A stretch of 64,000 nt of DNA from Roseovarius sp. (GCF_027019125.1 NZ_JALUXE010000002.1:124001-188000), one strand, 5' to 3'. Shown: positions 45,417 to 54,211, counted from the stretch's first letter. Translations and numbers: made by a program. Notes: a model not told the origin generated them from the sequence alone.

Positions 45417-46568
45417 ATGCACCAGCCTGACGCAACGCCCCGCATCTGGCGGGTTCTGGGCGACAAGCGCGGCGATAATGCCCAGGTCGAGATCGTGGCC
45501 GAGGCGCTGGCGCGCGAACGCGGCTGGGTGTCGGAACTGCGGCATCTCGAAATGCTGCCGAAATTCGTCGTGGGCAAACCGCGCGTGGGCCCGACGCTCT
45601 ATCATATCGACCAGAGCCTGAGTGATCCGATCGAGCCGCCATGGCCCGATCTGATCCTGACGCGGGGCCGTCGCCCGGCCAATGTCGCGCTCTGGATCAA
45701 GAAGCAATCGGGCGGGCGGACGCGGATCGTCCTTGTGGGCAAGCCTGCGGGCTGGTTCTCGCATCAGATGGCGCAGTTCGACCTGATCGTGACCAGCGCG
45801 GAAACCCTGCCCGCGCCGTTTGACAATGTGATGCAGATCGATCTGCCCTTGATGAAGATCAGCCCCGAGCGGCTGGAGGCGGGGCGCAAGGCCTGGCAGG
45901 CACGGCTGGATGCCCTGCCCCGGCCCTTGGTTGTGTTCCTGATCGGTGGGCCAACCAGCCCCTTTGTCTATAACGCCGAGATGGAGGCGCAGGTGCGCGC
46001 CCGTATGGCGCAGGTGCTGGCGACGGGCGGCACGCCCTATATCGTGGGGTCGCGCCGCACGCCCAAGGGATTTCTCGACCGCGTGACGGCCGGTCTGCCC
46101 GAGGGGGTGCAGCGCTTTGACTGGGGTCAGTCCGACGACGATAACCCCTATACCGGCCTTCTGGCGCTGGCGGATCGTTTCGTCGTGACAGGCGACAGCA
46201 TTTCGATGCTGGTCGAGGTGGCGCGACTGGGCAAGGCGCTGGAAATCGTGGCCCTGCCCTATGGTCCCTTGGGCAAATTCGACGATGCACGACGACGGGC
46301 GGCCGCGTGGATGTTTCAGAACCGCCGCAACGCGGGGCTGGCCGAGCGCCTGCGCCTTGCCCTGGCGCGCGGGCTCTATCACATGCGGATGTTGCAACAG
46401 ACCCGGCATTTCCCCCGGTTTCACCAGATCCTGATTGATCGCGGTCTGGCGACATGGATGGGCGAAAGCGAGACTGCCGGCAGGGGCGAGCGTCCGGCGC
46501 TGTCGGCCACGGATGCCGATGTCGCGCGTATCCTTGCGCGGATTGATCCGCTCTTGTCGGGGCGCTGA
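45417..46568 (+). CDS. ELM1-family putative glycosyltransferase (first copy)
   Basis: A 383-residue protein of the Mito_fiss_Elm1 family (PF06258), whose bacterial members are predicted GT-B-like proteins of unproven activity. Conserved blocks: RIWRVLGDKRGDNAQV at the N terminus, PPWPDLILTRGRRPANVALW, LPRPLVVFLIGGPTSPFVYN, and the nucleotide-sugar-site-like FVVTGDSISMLVEVARLGKALEI (about 255-280). It begins at the base after the sulfotransferase stop, so the two are made together. Two paralogues are at 49739 and 56917. Confidence 0.85.
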   Translation: MHQPDATPRIWRVLGDKRGDNAQVEIVAEALARERGWVSELRHLEMLPKFVVGKPRVGPTLYHIDQSLSDPIEPPWPDLILTRGRRPANVALWIKKQSGGRTRIVLVGKPAGWFSHQMAQFDLIVTSAETLPAPFDNVMQIDLPLMKISPERLEAGRKAWQARLDALPRPLVVFLIGGPTSPFVYNAEMEAQVRARMAQVLATGGTPYIVGSRRTPKGFLDRVTAGLPEGVQRFDWGQSDDDNPYTGLLALADRFVVTGDSISMLVEVARLGKALEIVALPYGPLGKFDDARRRAAAWMFQNRRNAGLAERLRLALARGLYHMRMLQQTRHFPRFHQILIDRGLATWMGESETAGRGERPALSATDADVARILARIDPLLSGR

Positions 46569-46569
46569 C

Positions 46570-47568
46570 ATGGGCAACACCGGCGGCGCGACCCGCATCT
46601 GCATGATCAGCAATCCAACCAGCGGCAACAACCGCAAATGGCAGGCACGCATCGTTGCGCGGCTGGCCGCTTATCCGCAGGTTGCGCATCACGTCACCCG
46701 CTCGCCGCATGAGGCCGAAGCGCTGGTTCCGCAACTGGCAGCGTCCTGCCCGGATGTGGTGGTGATCAATGGCGGCGATGGCACGATTGCCGCAGCTTTG
46801 GGCATGATACTGCGCCACTGGGCGCAGGGCCAGCTACCGCTCATCGTGCTTTTGCCCGGTGGCACCGCCAATATGACGGCGGGGGATATCGGGGTTGCGT
46901 CGTCGCACAAACAGGCGCTCAAGCGCTTTTTCCGCTGGCTGGATCGCGGCGCGCCGCTGACCGGGGATATTCGCACGCGCCACATCATGCGGGTCACCGG
47001 GGCGGCCGATGGCCATGTCCGCCACGGGATGTTTCTGGGCACGGGCGCAATCATGCAGGCCACCCGCTTTGCCCACAAGAATGTACATTCGCGCGGGCTG
47101 GGCGGCGAGCTGAGCCTTGGTATGGTGTTGGTTCGGTCGGTCTGGGGACTGATCCGGCAAGACCCGAGATTCTACCAACCGACCCATGTTGCGATGGCGG
47201 TGCAGAATGGATCAGGGGCGGATGCTTCACGCGACAAGGCGCCGATGCTGATCCTTGTGGCCAGCACGCTGGGGCGGCTTTTTCTGGGTATTCGACCGTT
47301 TTGGGCCAAAGGCGAGGAACCCATCGGCCTGACCGCGATTCAAGGCGGCGCACGGCGCTTTGCCCGCGCCTTTCCCTCGGTGTTGCGCGGGCGTCCCAAC
47401 CGCCATGTCACGGTCGAGAACGGCTATGAGAGCTTTGGTGGGGCGCGGATCGAACTGCGCTTTGAGGGCGAATTGAACCTGGATGGCGAGTTATTCGCCA
47501 CCGCCGGGGGCGATGTGCCGCTGGTGATCGAGGCGGAAGGGCCGATCCGCTTTCTGCGCGCAAAATAG
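46570..47568 (+). CDS. Diacylglycerol/ceramide kinase-like lipid kinase
   Basis: A 332-residue kinase of the DAGK catalytic (LCB5/YegS) family. The nucleotide-binding signature is VVVINGGDGTIAAAL (NGGDGT, 67-72) and the second motif is LLPGGTANMTAGDIG (96-101). The C-terminal beta-sandwich lipid domain is complete and ends with LVIEAEGPIRFLRAK. Its start is one base after the ELM1 stop. In Caulobacter an anionic ceramide modification uses a lipid kinase, and because ceramide-synthesis genes lie in this cluster, ceramide is as likely a substrate as diacylglycerol. Confidence 0.88.
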   Translation: MGNTGGATRICMISNPTSGNNRKWQARIVARLAAYPQVAHHVTRSPHEAEALVPQLAASCPDVVVINGGDGTIAAALGMILRHWAQGQLPLIVLLPGGTANMTAGDIGVASSHKQALKRFFRWLDRGAPLTGDIRTRHIMRVTGAADGHVRHGMFLGTGAIMQATRFAHKNVHSRGLGGELSLGMVLVRSVWGLIRQDPRFYQPTHVAMAVQNGSGADASRDKAPMLILVASTLGRLFLGIRPFWAKGEEPIGLTAIQGGARRFARAFPSVLRGRPNRHVTVENGYESFGGARIELRFEGELNLDGELFATAGGDVPLVIEAEGPIRFLRAK

Positions 47569-47580
47569 CGCAGGCTGTTG

Positions 47581-47597
47581 GCGCGGGCATCCCGCGC
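47581..47597 (+). other. Hairpin between lipid kinase and nucleotidyltransferase-like genes
   Basis: Perfect 7-bp stem GCGCGGG/CCCGCGC with loop CAT, without a T run. Possible mRNA-processing or attenuation point inside the operon. Confidence 0.4.
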
Positions 47598-47639
47598 GTA
47601 TAAAAACACGGCCAAGACCCGACATGAGGCAAGAACTCG

Positions 47640-48587
47640 ATGACCGCCGCGCAGTATCCCACACCGGACGGCCCCACGCTGGAAAGCTCTGCGCCGCTCC
47701 GGGCGTTGATGGACGCGCTTAGCGCCCGGTTCGGCGAGGGGTTGCAGGCGGTGATCCTCTATGGATCGTGCCTGCGCAGCACCGATCTGCTTGACGGGCT
47801 GGTCGATTTCTATGTTCTGGTCGAGAGCACGCCAAGGGCCGAACCAAGGCTGTGGTTGCGTCTGGCCGGGCGCATCTTGCCCCCCAATGTCTATTATCTT
47901 GAGACCCCGGTGGGCGCAGAAACGGTGCGCTGCAAATATGCCGTCCTCAGCCTGCGGCAGTTTGAACGCGGTGCCGGACCCGGCTGGTTTCAATCCTATC
48001 TCTGGGGGCGCTTTGCGCAGCCGGTCAAACCCGTCTGGTGCCAGTCAACGGACGTGGAGCATCGGTTGCACGCCGCTTTTTTCCGGTCGGGCGAAACGCT
48101 CTTGCGCCGCGCCCTGCCCGCCCTGCCGCCCGAGGGGTCGCTTGATGAACTATGGCAGGGGGCGCTGGCGCTGAGCTATGCCACAGAACTGCGCGCCGAA
48201 AGGCAAGGCCGCGCGGCGGAACTGGCAGGCCATGGGCGCGCATTCTATGCGGCGATGACGCAGGCGCTCTTGCCGCGCATGGGCGATGTTCTGCGCCTTG
48301 AAACACGCGCCGATGGCAGCCTGACCTATCACGGCACGGTTACAGCCCGCGCACGTCGTTTGGCCCCCGCGCTCTGGGCGCTGCGGCGGGTGCAAGGCAA
48401 GGCGTTGTCGGTGGCACGGCTCATCAAGGGCTTGTTCACCTTCGAGGGCGGATTGGATTATCTTGCGTGGAAGCTCTCGCGCCATTCGGGTCAGGTGGTG
48501 GAAATCCCGGACAAGGTGCGCCGCCGCCCGCTGATCCACATCTGGGGCTTCATGCGTCATCTCTACCGCAGGGGTGTGTTCCGTTAG
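47640..48587 (+). CDS. Nucleotidyltransferase-fold protein, function unknown
   Basis: A 315-residue protein that I can place only by fold. Residues 38-60 (AVILYGSCLRSTDLLDGLVDFYV) resemble the GS...DxD motif of nucleotidyltransferases, though the second acidic position reads LVDF. The middle is rich in aromatic residues, and the C terminus is basic with KLSRHSGQVVEIPDKVRRRPLIHIWGF. It follows the lipid kinase on the same strand by 71 bases. A job in adding a head group to the phosphorylated lipid is possible but speculative. GAGG lies about 11 bases before the ATG. Confidence 0.65.
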   Translation: MTAAQYPTPDGPTLESSAPLRALMDALSARFGEGLQAVILYGSCLRSTDLLDGLVDFYVLVESTPRAEPRLWLRLAGRILPPNVYYLETPVGAETVRCKYAVLSLRQFERGAGPGWFQSYLWGRFAQPVKPVWCQSTDVEHRLHAAFFRSGETLLRRALPALPPEGSLDELWQGALALSYATELRAERQGRAAELAGHGRAFYAAMTQALLPRMGDVLRLETRADGSLTYHGTVTARARRLAPALWALRRVQGKALSVARLIKGLFTFEGGLDYLAWKLSRHSGQVVEIPDKVRRRPLIHIWGFMRHLYRRGVFR

Positions 48588-48662
48588 GGCCGCCCACCTT
48601 GGGCGAGAACCCGCGTATCGCGATCATCTTGCGTTACAAACGTGTAAGATTGGGGCTATTCT

Positions 48663-48676
48663 CTGATCCAGATCAA
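48663..48676. promoter_or_regulatory. FNR/FnrL-like palindrome
   Basis: CTGAT-CCAG-ATCAA differs at one position from the FNR consensus TTGAT-N4-ATCAA. It lies 100 bases before the glycosyltransferase ATG in a 188-base gap, and TATTGT (48691-48696) follows as a possible -10 element. The spacing to that -10 is shorter than in classic FNR-activated promoters. Confidence 0.35.
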
Positions 48677-48775
48677 TACACGACAGTTTTTATTGTGTTT
48701 CTGGACATGGCGTCTCTGCAAATTCTGCTGTATAGAGCCGCTCAGAACAAAAACCGAGGTTGCGGATCACTCATC

Positions 48776-49726
48776 ATGAAACACGCTGTATTCATCCAGA
48801 CGAACCACAAGCAGATTGTCGGCGCCATCGTCGCTGAACACGCGCTGCGTCGCTACTCCACAAACAATGACAAGTTCGAGGTGCATATCGTCAACAGCCG
48901 CGATTACCCCTTCTTCCTTGCCCGTGAAGGTCAGGAATACATGCGCGACGGCGTCAAGCGGGTCTGGCTGAACGAGGATTTGCAATCCTTCACCCCCACC
49001 CGTTTCATGCCCCCGGAGCTCATGGGCTATGAGGGCCGCGCCGTGGTTATCGACCCCGATGTGTTTGCCTGCTCTGACATCTGGGAATTGCTGAACCGCG
49101 ACATGAAGGGCAAGGCGATCATGGCGCGCATGCGCTCTGGCACCAAGGGTCTGATCGACAAGGCCTATGCCAGCTCGGTGATGCTGCTCGACTGTGCGCA
49201 GCTCAAGCATTGGAAGGTCGAAGAGCAGTTCAACGCGATGTTCGACGGCGACCACGACTATTCCCGCTGGATCGGTCTGCGCAACGAGGATCCGAACACG
49301 ATCGAGTTCATCGAGAACGAGTGGAACGACTTTGACAAGTTCACCACCGAAACCAAGATGCTGCACACGACCCGCCGCAAGACCCAGCCGTGGAAAACCG
49401 GCCTGCCGGTGGATTGGCGCCCCGCAGAGCGTTTCCGCCTGTTCCCGCCAGCCGCATGGGTGCTGCGCCTGCGCCGCAAGATTTTCGGCGAATATGGCCT
49501 CATGGGCAATTACAAGGAGCATCCGGACAAGAACCAGGAAAACTTCTTCTGGGGTCTGGTCAAGGAATGCGTGGAGCAAGGCAAGCTGACCGAAGAGTTC
49601 CTGCGCAAGGAAATGGAAGAGAACCACGTGCGCCACGATGCGCTCGAGGTGATCGCGCGCGTGCCGAGCCTGCCGCCCGCACCGGCGCATCCGCTCAGCA
49701 CCGGCAATCTGGCCAAGGCCGCCTAA
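48776..49726 (+). CDS. Putative GT-A glycosyltransferase (GT8-like)
   Basis: A 316-residue soluble protein. The N-terminal half has a Rossmann-like pattern (HAVFIQTNHKQIVGAIVAEHALRRY), and a metal-site-like motif is YEGRAVVIDPDVFACSDIWELL (DPD about residues 96-98), as in GT8-type galactosyl/glucosyltransferases. The C-terminal part (KTGLPVDWRP, GEYGLMGNYKEHPDKNQENFFW) matches hypothetical alphaproteobacterial relatives. The gene stands behind its own leader of about 100 bases with an FNR-like palindrome. Acceptor unknown. Confidence 0.7.
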   Translation: MKHAVFIQTNHKQIVGAIVAEHALRRYSTNNDKFEVHIVNSRDYPFFLAREGQEYMRDGVKRVWLNEDLQSFTPTRFMPPELMGYEGRAVVIDPDVFACSDIWELLNRDMKGKAIMARMRSGTKGLIDKAYASSVMLLDCAQLKHWKVEEQFNAMFDGDHDYSRWIGLRNEDPNTIEFIENEWNDFDKFTTETKMLHTTRRKTQPWKTGLPVDWRPAERFRLFPPAAWVLRLRRKIFGEYGLMGNYKEHPDKNQENFFWGLVKECVEQGKLTEEFLRKEMEENHVRHDALEVIARVPSLPPAPAHPLSTGNLAKAA

Positions 49727-49738
49727 GCGCCTGGACGT

Positions 49739-50836
49739 TCAAAACAACGCGCGGATACGTTCCGCCGCAATCTGCGCTCCGACCGAAGGGTCGGGGCGCA
49801 TTTTCTTTGCCCAAGTCTCGCCTGCGGCGATCAAGGCGGGGGCCTCGTCCAGCCAGCGCGCCTGCCCCGCCTGCACCAGCGCCTGCTGGATACGCGATAC
49901 ATCCCGCCGCATCCGGCGCGGGGCAAGGCGCATGGCAAGCGCGTGGCTGAGCGGCTTGGGTCGGAAATTGTGCCTGTGTGACCACCAGGCCCCCGGTTCG
50001 TCGCCCGGATCAAAGACATAGAGTGGCCGCCCCAGGCTGGAGGCCTCGGCCAGCATCGACATGCTCTCGCCGGTGACGACGAAACGATCCGCAAGGCCCA
50101 GATAGGCGGCGTAGGGATTGGGCGCGGCCGGGTCGCGGTCATGCCACCAATAGCATTTGGCCGGCACATCCAGCGTGGCGCTGACAGCCTCGGCCACGGC
50201 ACGCGGGGTGCGGGGGCTGCCGCTCACGAGCGCAGTGCCGCCCGTCTGCTGTACAAGGCGGTTGATCCCTTGCGCTAAAAGCCGCCCCTTTTCGGGGGTA
50301 AAGACGAAGGGGCCGCTGTCCCCGCCGATGAGCACGCTGGTGTAGGGGCGCGGCAGATGGGCGAGCGCCGGGGCCGCCTCTTGCGCCGCCTGATCCACAC
50401 CTGCGCGGGTGAATTGGTGCAAGGGCAGCGGATTGATCAGGACATTTGGGCCGGGCGTGAGAAAATACTGCGGCGTGCTGACGATCAGATCGTAACTGTC
50501 CAGAGGGGCCCAGGGGCGCCCCATATGCACCAGCCTTGTGTGCCCGCCCGACTGCCGCTTGATCCAGCGTGCCACAGGCTCGTTCCGCCGTCCTGCGCTG
50601 ATCACGAGATCGGGCCAGGGCGGGCCGAGCGGGCTGGATGCCTGCCGGTCAATGCCCAAGAGCGTGACCCGCAACATCAGATGCGGCAAGAGTTCCCATC
50701 CGCGCGCAAGAATGGTTTTCCGCTCCATCGGCCAACCCAGTTCATCGGCCAGGGCCAAGACCTGCGTGTTATCGCCTGCCTTGCGGCCCAGGAGGCACCA
50801 GACCCTTGGCTCTTGCGTTGTGTTGCGACGCGGCAA
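49739..50836 (-). CDS. ELM1-family putative glycosyltransferase (second copy)
   Basis: A 365-residue Mito_fiss_Elm1 family protein. Blocks match the other two copies: RVWCLLGRKAGDNTQVLALA, PPWPDLVISAGRRNEPVARW, LPRPYTSVLIGGDSGPFVF and LADRFVVTGESMSMLAEASSLGRPLYV. The start is taken as TTG at 50836 because GGAGAG lies 6-11 bases upstream; a second TTG at 50896 has no such site. It is divergent from the second sulfotransferase, sharing a 128-base promoter region, so this ELM1 copy too is paired with a sulfotransferase. Convergent with the glycosyltransferase gene. Confidence 0.82.
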   Translation of the reverse strand: MPRRNTTQEPRVWCLLGRKAGDNTQVLALADELGWPMERKTILARGWELLPHLMLRVTLLGIDRQASSPLGPPWPDLVISAGRRNEPVARWIKRQSGGHTRLVHMGRPWAPLDSYDLIVSTPQYFLTPGPNVLINPLPLHQFTRAGVDQAAQEAAPALAHLPRPYTSVLIGGDSGPFVFTPEKGRLLAQGINRLVQQTGGTALVSGSPRTPRAVAEAVSATLDVPAKCYWWHDRDPAAPNPYAAYLGLADRFVVTGESMSMLAEASSLGRPLYVFDPGDEPGAWWSHRHNFRPKPLSHALAMRLAPRRMRRDVSRIQQALVQAGQARWLDEAPALIAAGETWAKKMRPDPSVGAQIAAERIRALF

Positions 50837-50964
50837 ACGTCTCTCTCCTGCTGCTCTGGTCGGGCGCGGAATCACGCCCGATGCGTTCCGGGACAAAATT
50901 ACCGATACAAAGACCGAGCGATACCCTCTATGAGGACCGCACGAAACCCCGATACCTGACCAGA

Positions 50965-51903
50965 ATGACGCCCATGACCAATTTATCCTACCGCGAGATC
51001 CGGGACGTGGCCTCGCGTCACCTCATCCTCTCTGCCCTGTTCTTTCTACCCAAGGGCAAGAAGATCGCCCTTGAGCGCCGCCTGCGCGGACGTCAGGAGA
51101 ATGCCAAGCTGCAAGAGGCGGATTGGGCGCTGGTTTCCTGGGGCAAGAGTGGGCGGACGTGGTTTCGGGTGATGCTGTCGCGGTTCTATCAGCTGCATTA
51201 CGGGCTCGAAACCGACTACATGCTGGAATTCGACAACTTTCACGCGCTGAACCCGGCTGCACCCAAGGTGCTTTTCAGCCATAACAACTACATCCGCGAC
51301 CATTACAACCATGGCGACGATCTGGACCAGTATCGCGGCAAAAAGCTGGTGCTCTTGGTGCGTGATCCGCGCGATGTGGCGGTGTCGCAGTATTTCCAGT
51401 GGTCCTATCGCATGCGGCCACGCAAGAAGGCGCTGAACGCCTATCCTGCGCATGGCAGCGAGGTGGCGATCTATGATTTCGTGCGCAACCCCGACTGCGG
51501 CATCCCGCGCATTGTCGCCGCCTTCAACGCCTGGGCGCGGTCGTTGCCCCGCTTGGGCGATGATGTGCTGGTGGTGCGCTATGAGGATTTGCGCCGTGAC
51601 CCGGCCGAAGTGCTGCGGCAGGTTGTGACCTTTACCGGCGTTGACCCTGATCCCGCGCATATCGAGGCGGCCAAGGACTACGCCGCCTATGAAAACATGA
51701 AAAAGCGCGAGGCCACGAGCGAGGGTATGCGCGGCAGCGGCCAGCGGGTCAAACCGGGGGATGAGAGCAACCCGGATTCCTTCAAGGTGCGGCGCGGCAA
51801 GGTCGGCGGCTATCGCGACTATTTCACGCCTGAAGAGGTGGCGGTGGTCGATGGGCTGGTCGAGGGCAAGCTCGATCCGGTGTTCGGGTATAACGAGGCG
51901 TGA
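50965..51903 (+). CDS. PAPS-dependent sulfotransferase (second copy)
   Basis: A 312-residue sulfotransferase, paralogue of the one at 44436. The PAPS loop is SWGKSGRTWFRVML (around 58-71), the 3'-phosphate motif is RDPRDVAVSQYFQW (133-146), and the C-terminal motif is KVGGYRDYFTPEE. The shared FDNFH, YPAH and GDESNPDSF segments show recent common origin. Two ATGs (50965, 50974) are possible and neither has a clear ribosome site. Soluble and cytoplasmic; the acceptor is unknown. Confidence 0.88.
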   Translation: MTPMTNLSYREIRDVASRHLILSALFFLPKGKKIALERRLRGRQENAKLQEADWALVSWGKSGRTWFRVMLSRFYQLHYGLETDYMLEFDNFHALNPAAPKVLFSHNNYIRDHYNHGDDLDQYRGKKLVLLVRDPRDVAVSQYFQWSYRMRPRKKALNAYPAHGSEVAIYDFVRNPDCGIPRIVAAFNAWARSLPRLGDDVLVVRYEDLRRDPAEVLRQVVTFTGVDPDPAHIEAAKDYAAYENMKKREATSEGMRGSGQRVKPGDESNPDSFKVRRGKVGGYRDYFTPEEVAVVDGLVEGKLDPVFGYNEA

Positions 51904-51934
51904 GGGAGTAGACCCCTCGCGATGAGCTGCGCGG

Positions 51935-52056
51935 TCGCTGGGCCGGGGACTAGCGAAGCAACAGTCGTGGCTGTCACTTTATGCCAGCCAAGTACGTGTG
52001 ACCTTTCAGTAAGTTGATCCCTCTCAGAATCGCTAGGCCGCGGGACGGCCCAGCGA
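51935..52056. repeat. Compound inverted-repeat element
   Basis: TCGCTGGGCCG (51935-51945) plus CTAGCGA (51950-51956) recur inverted as TCGCTAG (52030-52036) plus CGGCCCAGCGA (52046-52056), bracketing about 70 bases. Each end also folds on itself; the right one is a 29-base hairpin with ATCGCT/AGCGAT and GGCC/GGCC stems. It sits in the gene-free stretch 51904-52130. It looks like a small non-autonomous element or a structured remnant. No transposase is present. Confidence 0.45.
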
Positions 52057-52130
52057 TCCGCGCGGCGGCGCTACGCGCCTTGTTCCGCGCGGGACGGTTG
52101 GGACTAACATCCTGAACTAGGAAATCCCCC

Positions 52131-52928
52131 CTACGCCCCGCTGCGCCCCTCGGCGCTATACTGCTGCACAAGCACATAGTCCGACACCGAATCGACATCG
52201 ACCGACGCATGGGCATAGGGCAGGATCACTACGCCGATGCGCACACCCACCCGCCGCGACAGGCGCGCCAGCGCCCTGTCCAGCGTGAGCCAGCCCATGC
52301 GATAGCTGAGCAGAGACCACAGCCCCAAGAGCCGGATCACCACCAGCGGTTTCTTGCGGTCCTTCTCGACCTGCCGCCAGAAATCCGCCACGCGCCGCCC
52401 ATCCTCGGTCAGAAAGCCAAAGAGGTTGCAGCCGCAATAACCGCCATCGCGAAAGCGGAGCACCGTTTTCTTCAATTCAGGATAGGTTGCGCGCACCAGA
52501 TCATAGGGGGCCAAACCGATCACCACGTCACAGCCACTCTGCGCCGCACCTTGGCAAAAATGATCGACGATTTCGCCGGTCAAAAGCGGATGATCCGCGG
52601 TGGTGATCAGCACCGGCTGCGTTGCGGGAAAGCGGCTCAGCATCTGATGGGCGCTGGTGCTGGGGGACGGGCCAGAGGGGGCCCAGGTCACCTCTTGACG
52701 GGCGACCATCCCGGCCAGACCGGCATCGCTTCGCACGCAAGCCTCGGTCGGCCCGCTCAGATTGATGGACCCGATGGTCCGGGCCGCGCGCAGCGCCGCG
52801 ATCACCCGCAGGATCATCGGTGTGCCCCCGATGTCGAGCAACGCCTTGCAGGCCACGCCGGTCTCGTCACGCAGGGCGTCGCGGCTGTCGCGCTCGCCTG
52901 CAAGGATTACAGAAGCAAACTCTGTCAC
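52131..52928 (-). CDS. MobA-like NTP transferase domain protein
   Basis: A 265-residue protein of the NTP_transf_3 (MobA/sugar nucleotidyltransferase) family. The N-terminal ASVILAGERDSRD is a degenerate form of the usual LAGGxGxRxG loop, followed by KALLDIGGTPMILRVIAAL and the metal site in VLITTADHPLLTGEI (TAD about 110-112). The last 80 residues, including hydrophobic LVVIRLLGLWSLLSYRMGWL, are atypical. The start is GTG at 52928. It follows the GNAT-like acyltransferase gene by 41 bases on the same strand, suggesting a role in lipid head-group activation. Confidence 0.78.
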   Translation of the reverse strand: MTEFASVILAGERDSRDALRDETGVACKALLDIGGTPMILRVIAALRAARTIGSINLSGPTEACVRSDAGLAGMVARQEVTWAPSGPSPSTSAHQMLSRFPATQPVLITTADHPLLTGEIVDHFCQGAAQSGCDVVIGLAPYDLVRATYPELKKTVLRFRDGGYCGCNLFGFLTEDGRRVADFWRQVEKDRKKPLVVIRLLGLWSLLSYRMGWLTLDRALARLSRRVGVRIGVVILPYAHASVDVDSVSDYVLVQQYSAEGRSGA

Positions 52929-52969
52929 GGTCTCACTTTCCCAGTGCCTTGGTCCGGTCCTCGGTCGCT

Positions 52970-54121
52970 CTACAAGGGCTTTTGATAAACGCGATAGCGC
53001 TTGTAGATGGTGCTGCCGATGGCCTCGATGATATGCCGCATGCCATGATTATCCTCGAGTATCCAGCCCATCTCGACCGTTGTGACGCCTCGTTGCTGCA
53101 TCGCCTTGCGCACCGCGTCAATCACCAGAAAGGCCAGAGTCGGTCCAAGGCGGGAGTTCTGGTATTCCTTGCGCACCCCCATGAGGGCCACCCGCGCGCT
53201 CTTGGGGCCTCGCACCTTGAGCCGCCACAGCAGTTTGGCCCAGCCAAAGGGCAAGAGCCGCCCCCGCAGATCGCCGATCAATTCGTTGAGGTTGGGAAAG
53301 GCCGTGATGAAGGCCACGGGACGCCCCTCGATTTCGGCGAACTGGATGTAATCATCCGACAGGAGGAACGACAGAACCTTGGCAGTTTCGGCAAATTCCT
53401 CTTCGGTGAACGGGACAAACCCCCAGTTGTCGGACCAGGCATCGTTGAAGATGTCGCGCATCGCCTCGTAATCCGCCTTTCTCGACTTGCTGTTGAGGGG
53501 GCGGATGGTCACGGTCCGGCTGGCGCGCTCGGCCAGTTTGGTCATGACCTCGGGAGCCACGAAATCGGGGCGCACCTTGTAGGTCAGAAGGTCCTTGATC
53601 GTGGCAAAGCCGCGCGCCTCGATCCGGGTCTGATAATAGGGCCGCGCGTGGCCCATCATCACAAAGGGCGGATCGTCGAAATTCTCGACCAAGAGCCCAA
53701 GGTCTTCGTTGATCGAGAGGTTGTAGGGGCCGCGGATATGGGCGGCACCCTGACTGCGCAACCAGTCTTCGGCCACGCCGAACAGCGCATCGAACACGGT
53801 CTCGTCATCGCGCGCCTCGAGCATCCCGAAATAGCCGATCTTGCCGCCCTCCTCGGCCTCGGGCTGAAGCGTATCGAGCTGCGCCGTGATCCGTCCTACC
53901 GGCTCGGCGCCACGATAGGCGACCCAACGGGCAACCTTGCAATGCGCAAAGAGCGGGGCATTCTCGAACACGCGCTGTTTCTGTTCAAATACGAGCGGCG
54001 CCACCCAAGCGGGATCATCAGCATAGATCCGCTCGGGCAGGTGCAGGAAATCCCGGATCGTTGCTGCATCCTTGGCCTCGACCAGCCTTATCCCGGTGCC
54101 CTCAGGCTGTGTTGGCGACAT
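52970..54121 (-). CDS. GNAT-like acyltransferase, candidate bacterial ceramide synthase
   Basis: A 383-residue protein of the large GNAT-like family to which the bacterial ceramide synthase of Caulobacter belongs. N-terminal IRLVEAKDAATIRDFLHLPERIYADDPAWVAPL and VARWVAYRGAEPVGRITAQLD, then NEDLGLLVENFDDPPFVMMGHARPYY, are diagnostic of this subgroup. The C-terminal half has a second GNAT core (VALMGVRKEYQNSRLGPTLAFLVIDAVRK) and GWILEDNHGMRHIIEAIGSTIYKRYRVY. The known enzyme N-acylates the long-chain base. Start at 54121 chosen for GAAAGG upstream. Divergent from the LpxL-like gene. Confidence 0.8.
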   Translation of the reverse strand: MSPTQPEGTGIRLVEAKDAATIRDFLHLPERIYADDPAWVAPLVFEQKQRVFENAPLFAHCKVARWVAYRGAEPVGRITAQLDTLQPEAEEGGKIGYFGMLEARDDETVFDALFGVAEDWLRSQGAAHIRGPYNLSINEDLGLLVENFDDPPFVMMGHARPYYQTRIEARGFATIKDLLTYKVRPDFVAPEVMTKLAERASRTVTIRPLNSKSRKADYEAMRDIFNDAWSDNWGFVPFTEEEFAETAKVLSFLLSDDYIQFAEIEGRPVAFITAFPNLNELIGDLRGRLLPFGWAKLLWRLKVRGPKSARVALMGVRKEYQNSRLGPTLAFLVIDAVRKAMQQRGVTTVEMGWILEDNHGMRHIIEAIGSTIYKRYRVYQKPL

Positions 54122-54211
54122 CTTGGGCCTTTCTTGCGATGATAGCGGCTGCGCTGCGCGCCGACTTGCGTGGCACGCATGCCAGAGTGGCGGAACCAAC
54201 CATGGAAACTG

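Noticed and set aside
44388-46652. A 754-codon minus-strand frame opposite sulfotransferase and ELM1
   Set aside because: Antisense shadow; the sense genes have clear catalytic motifs.
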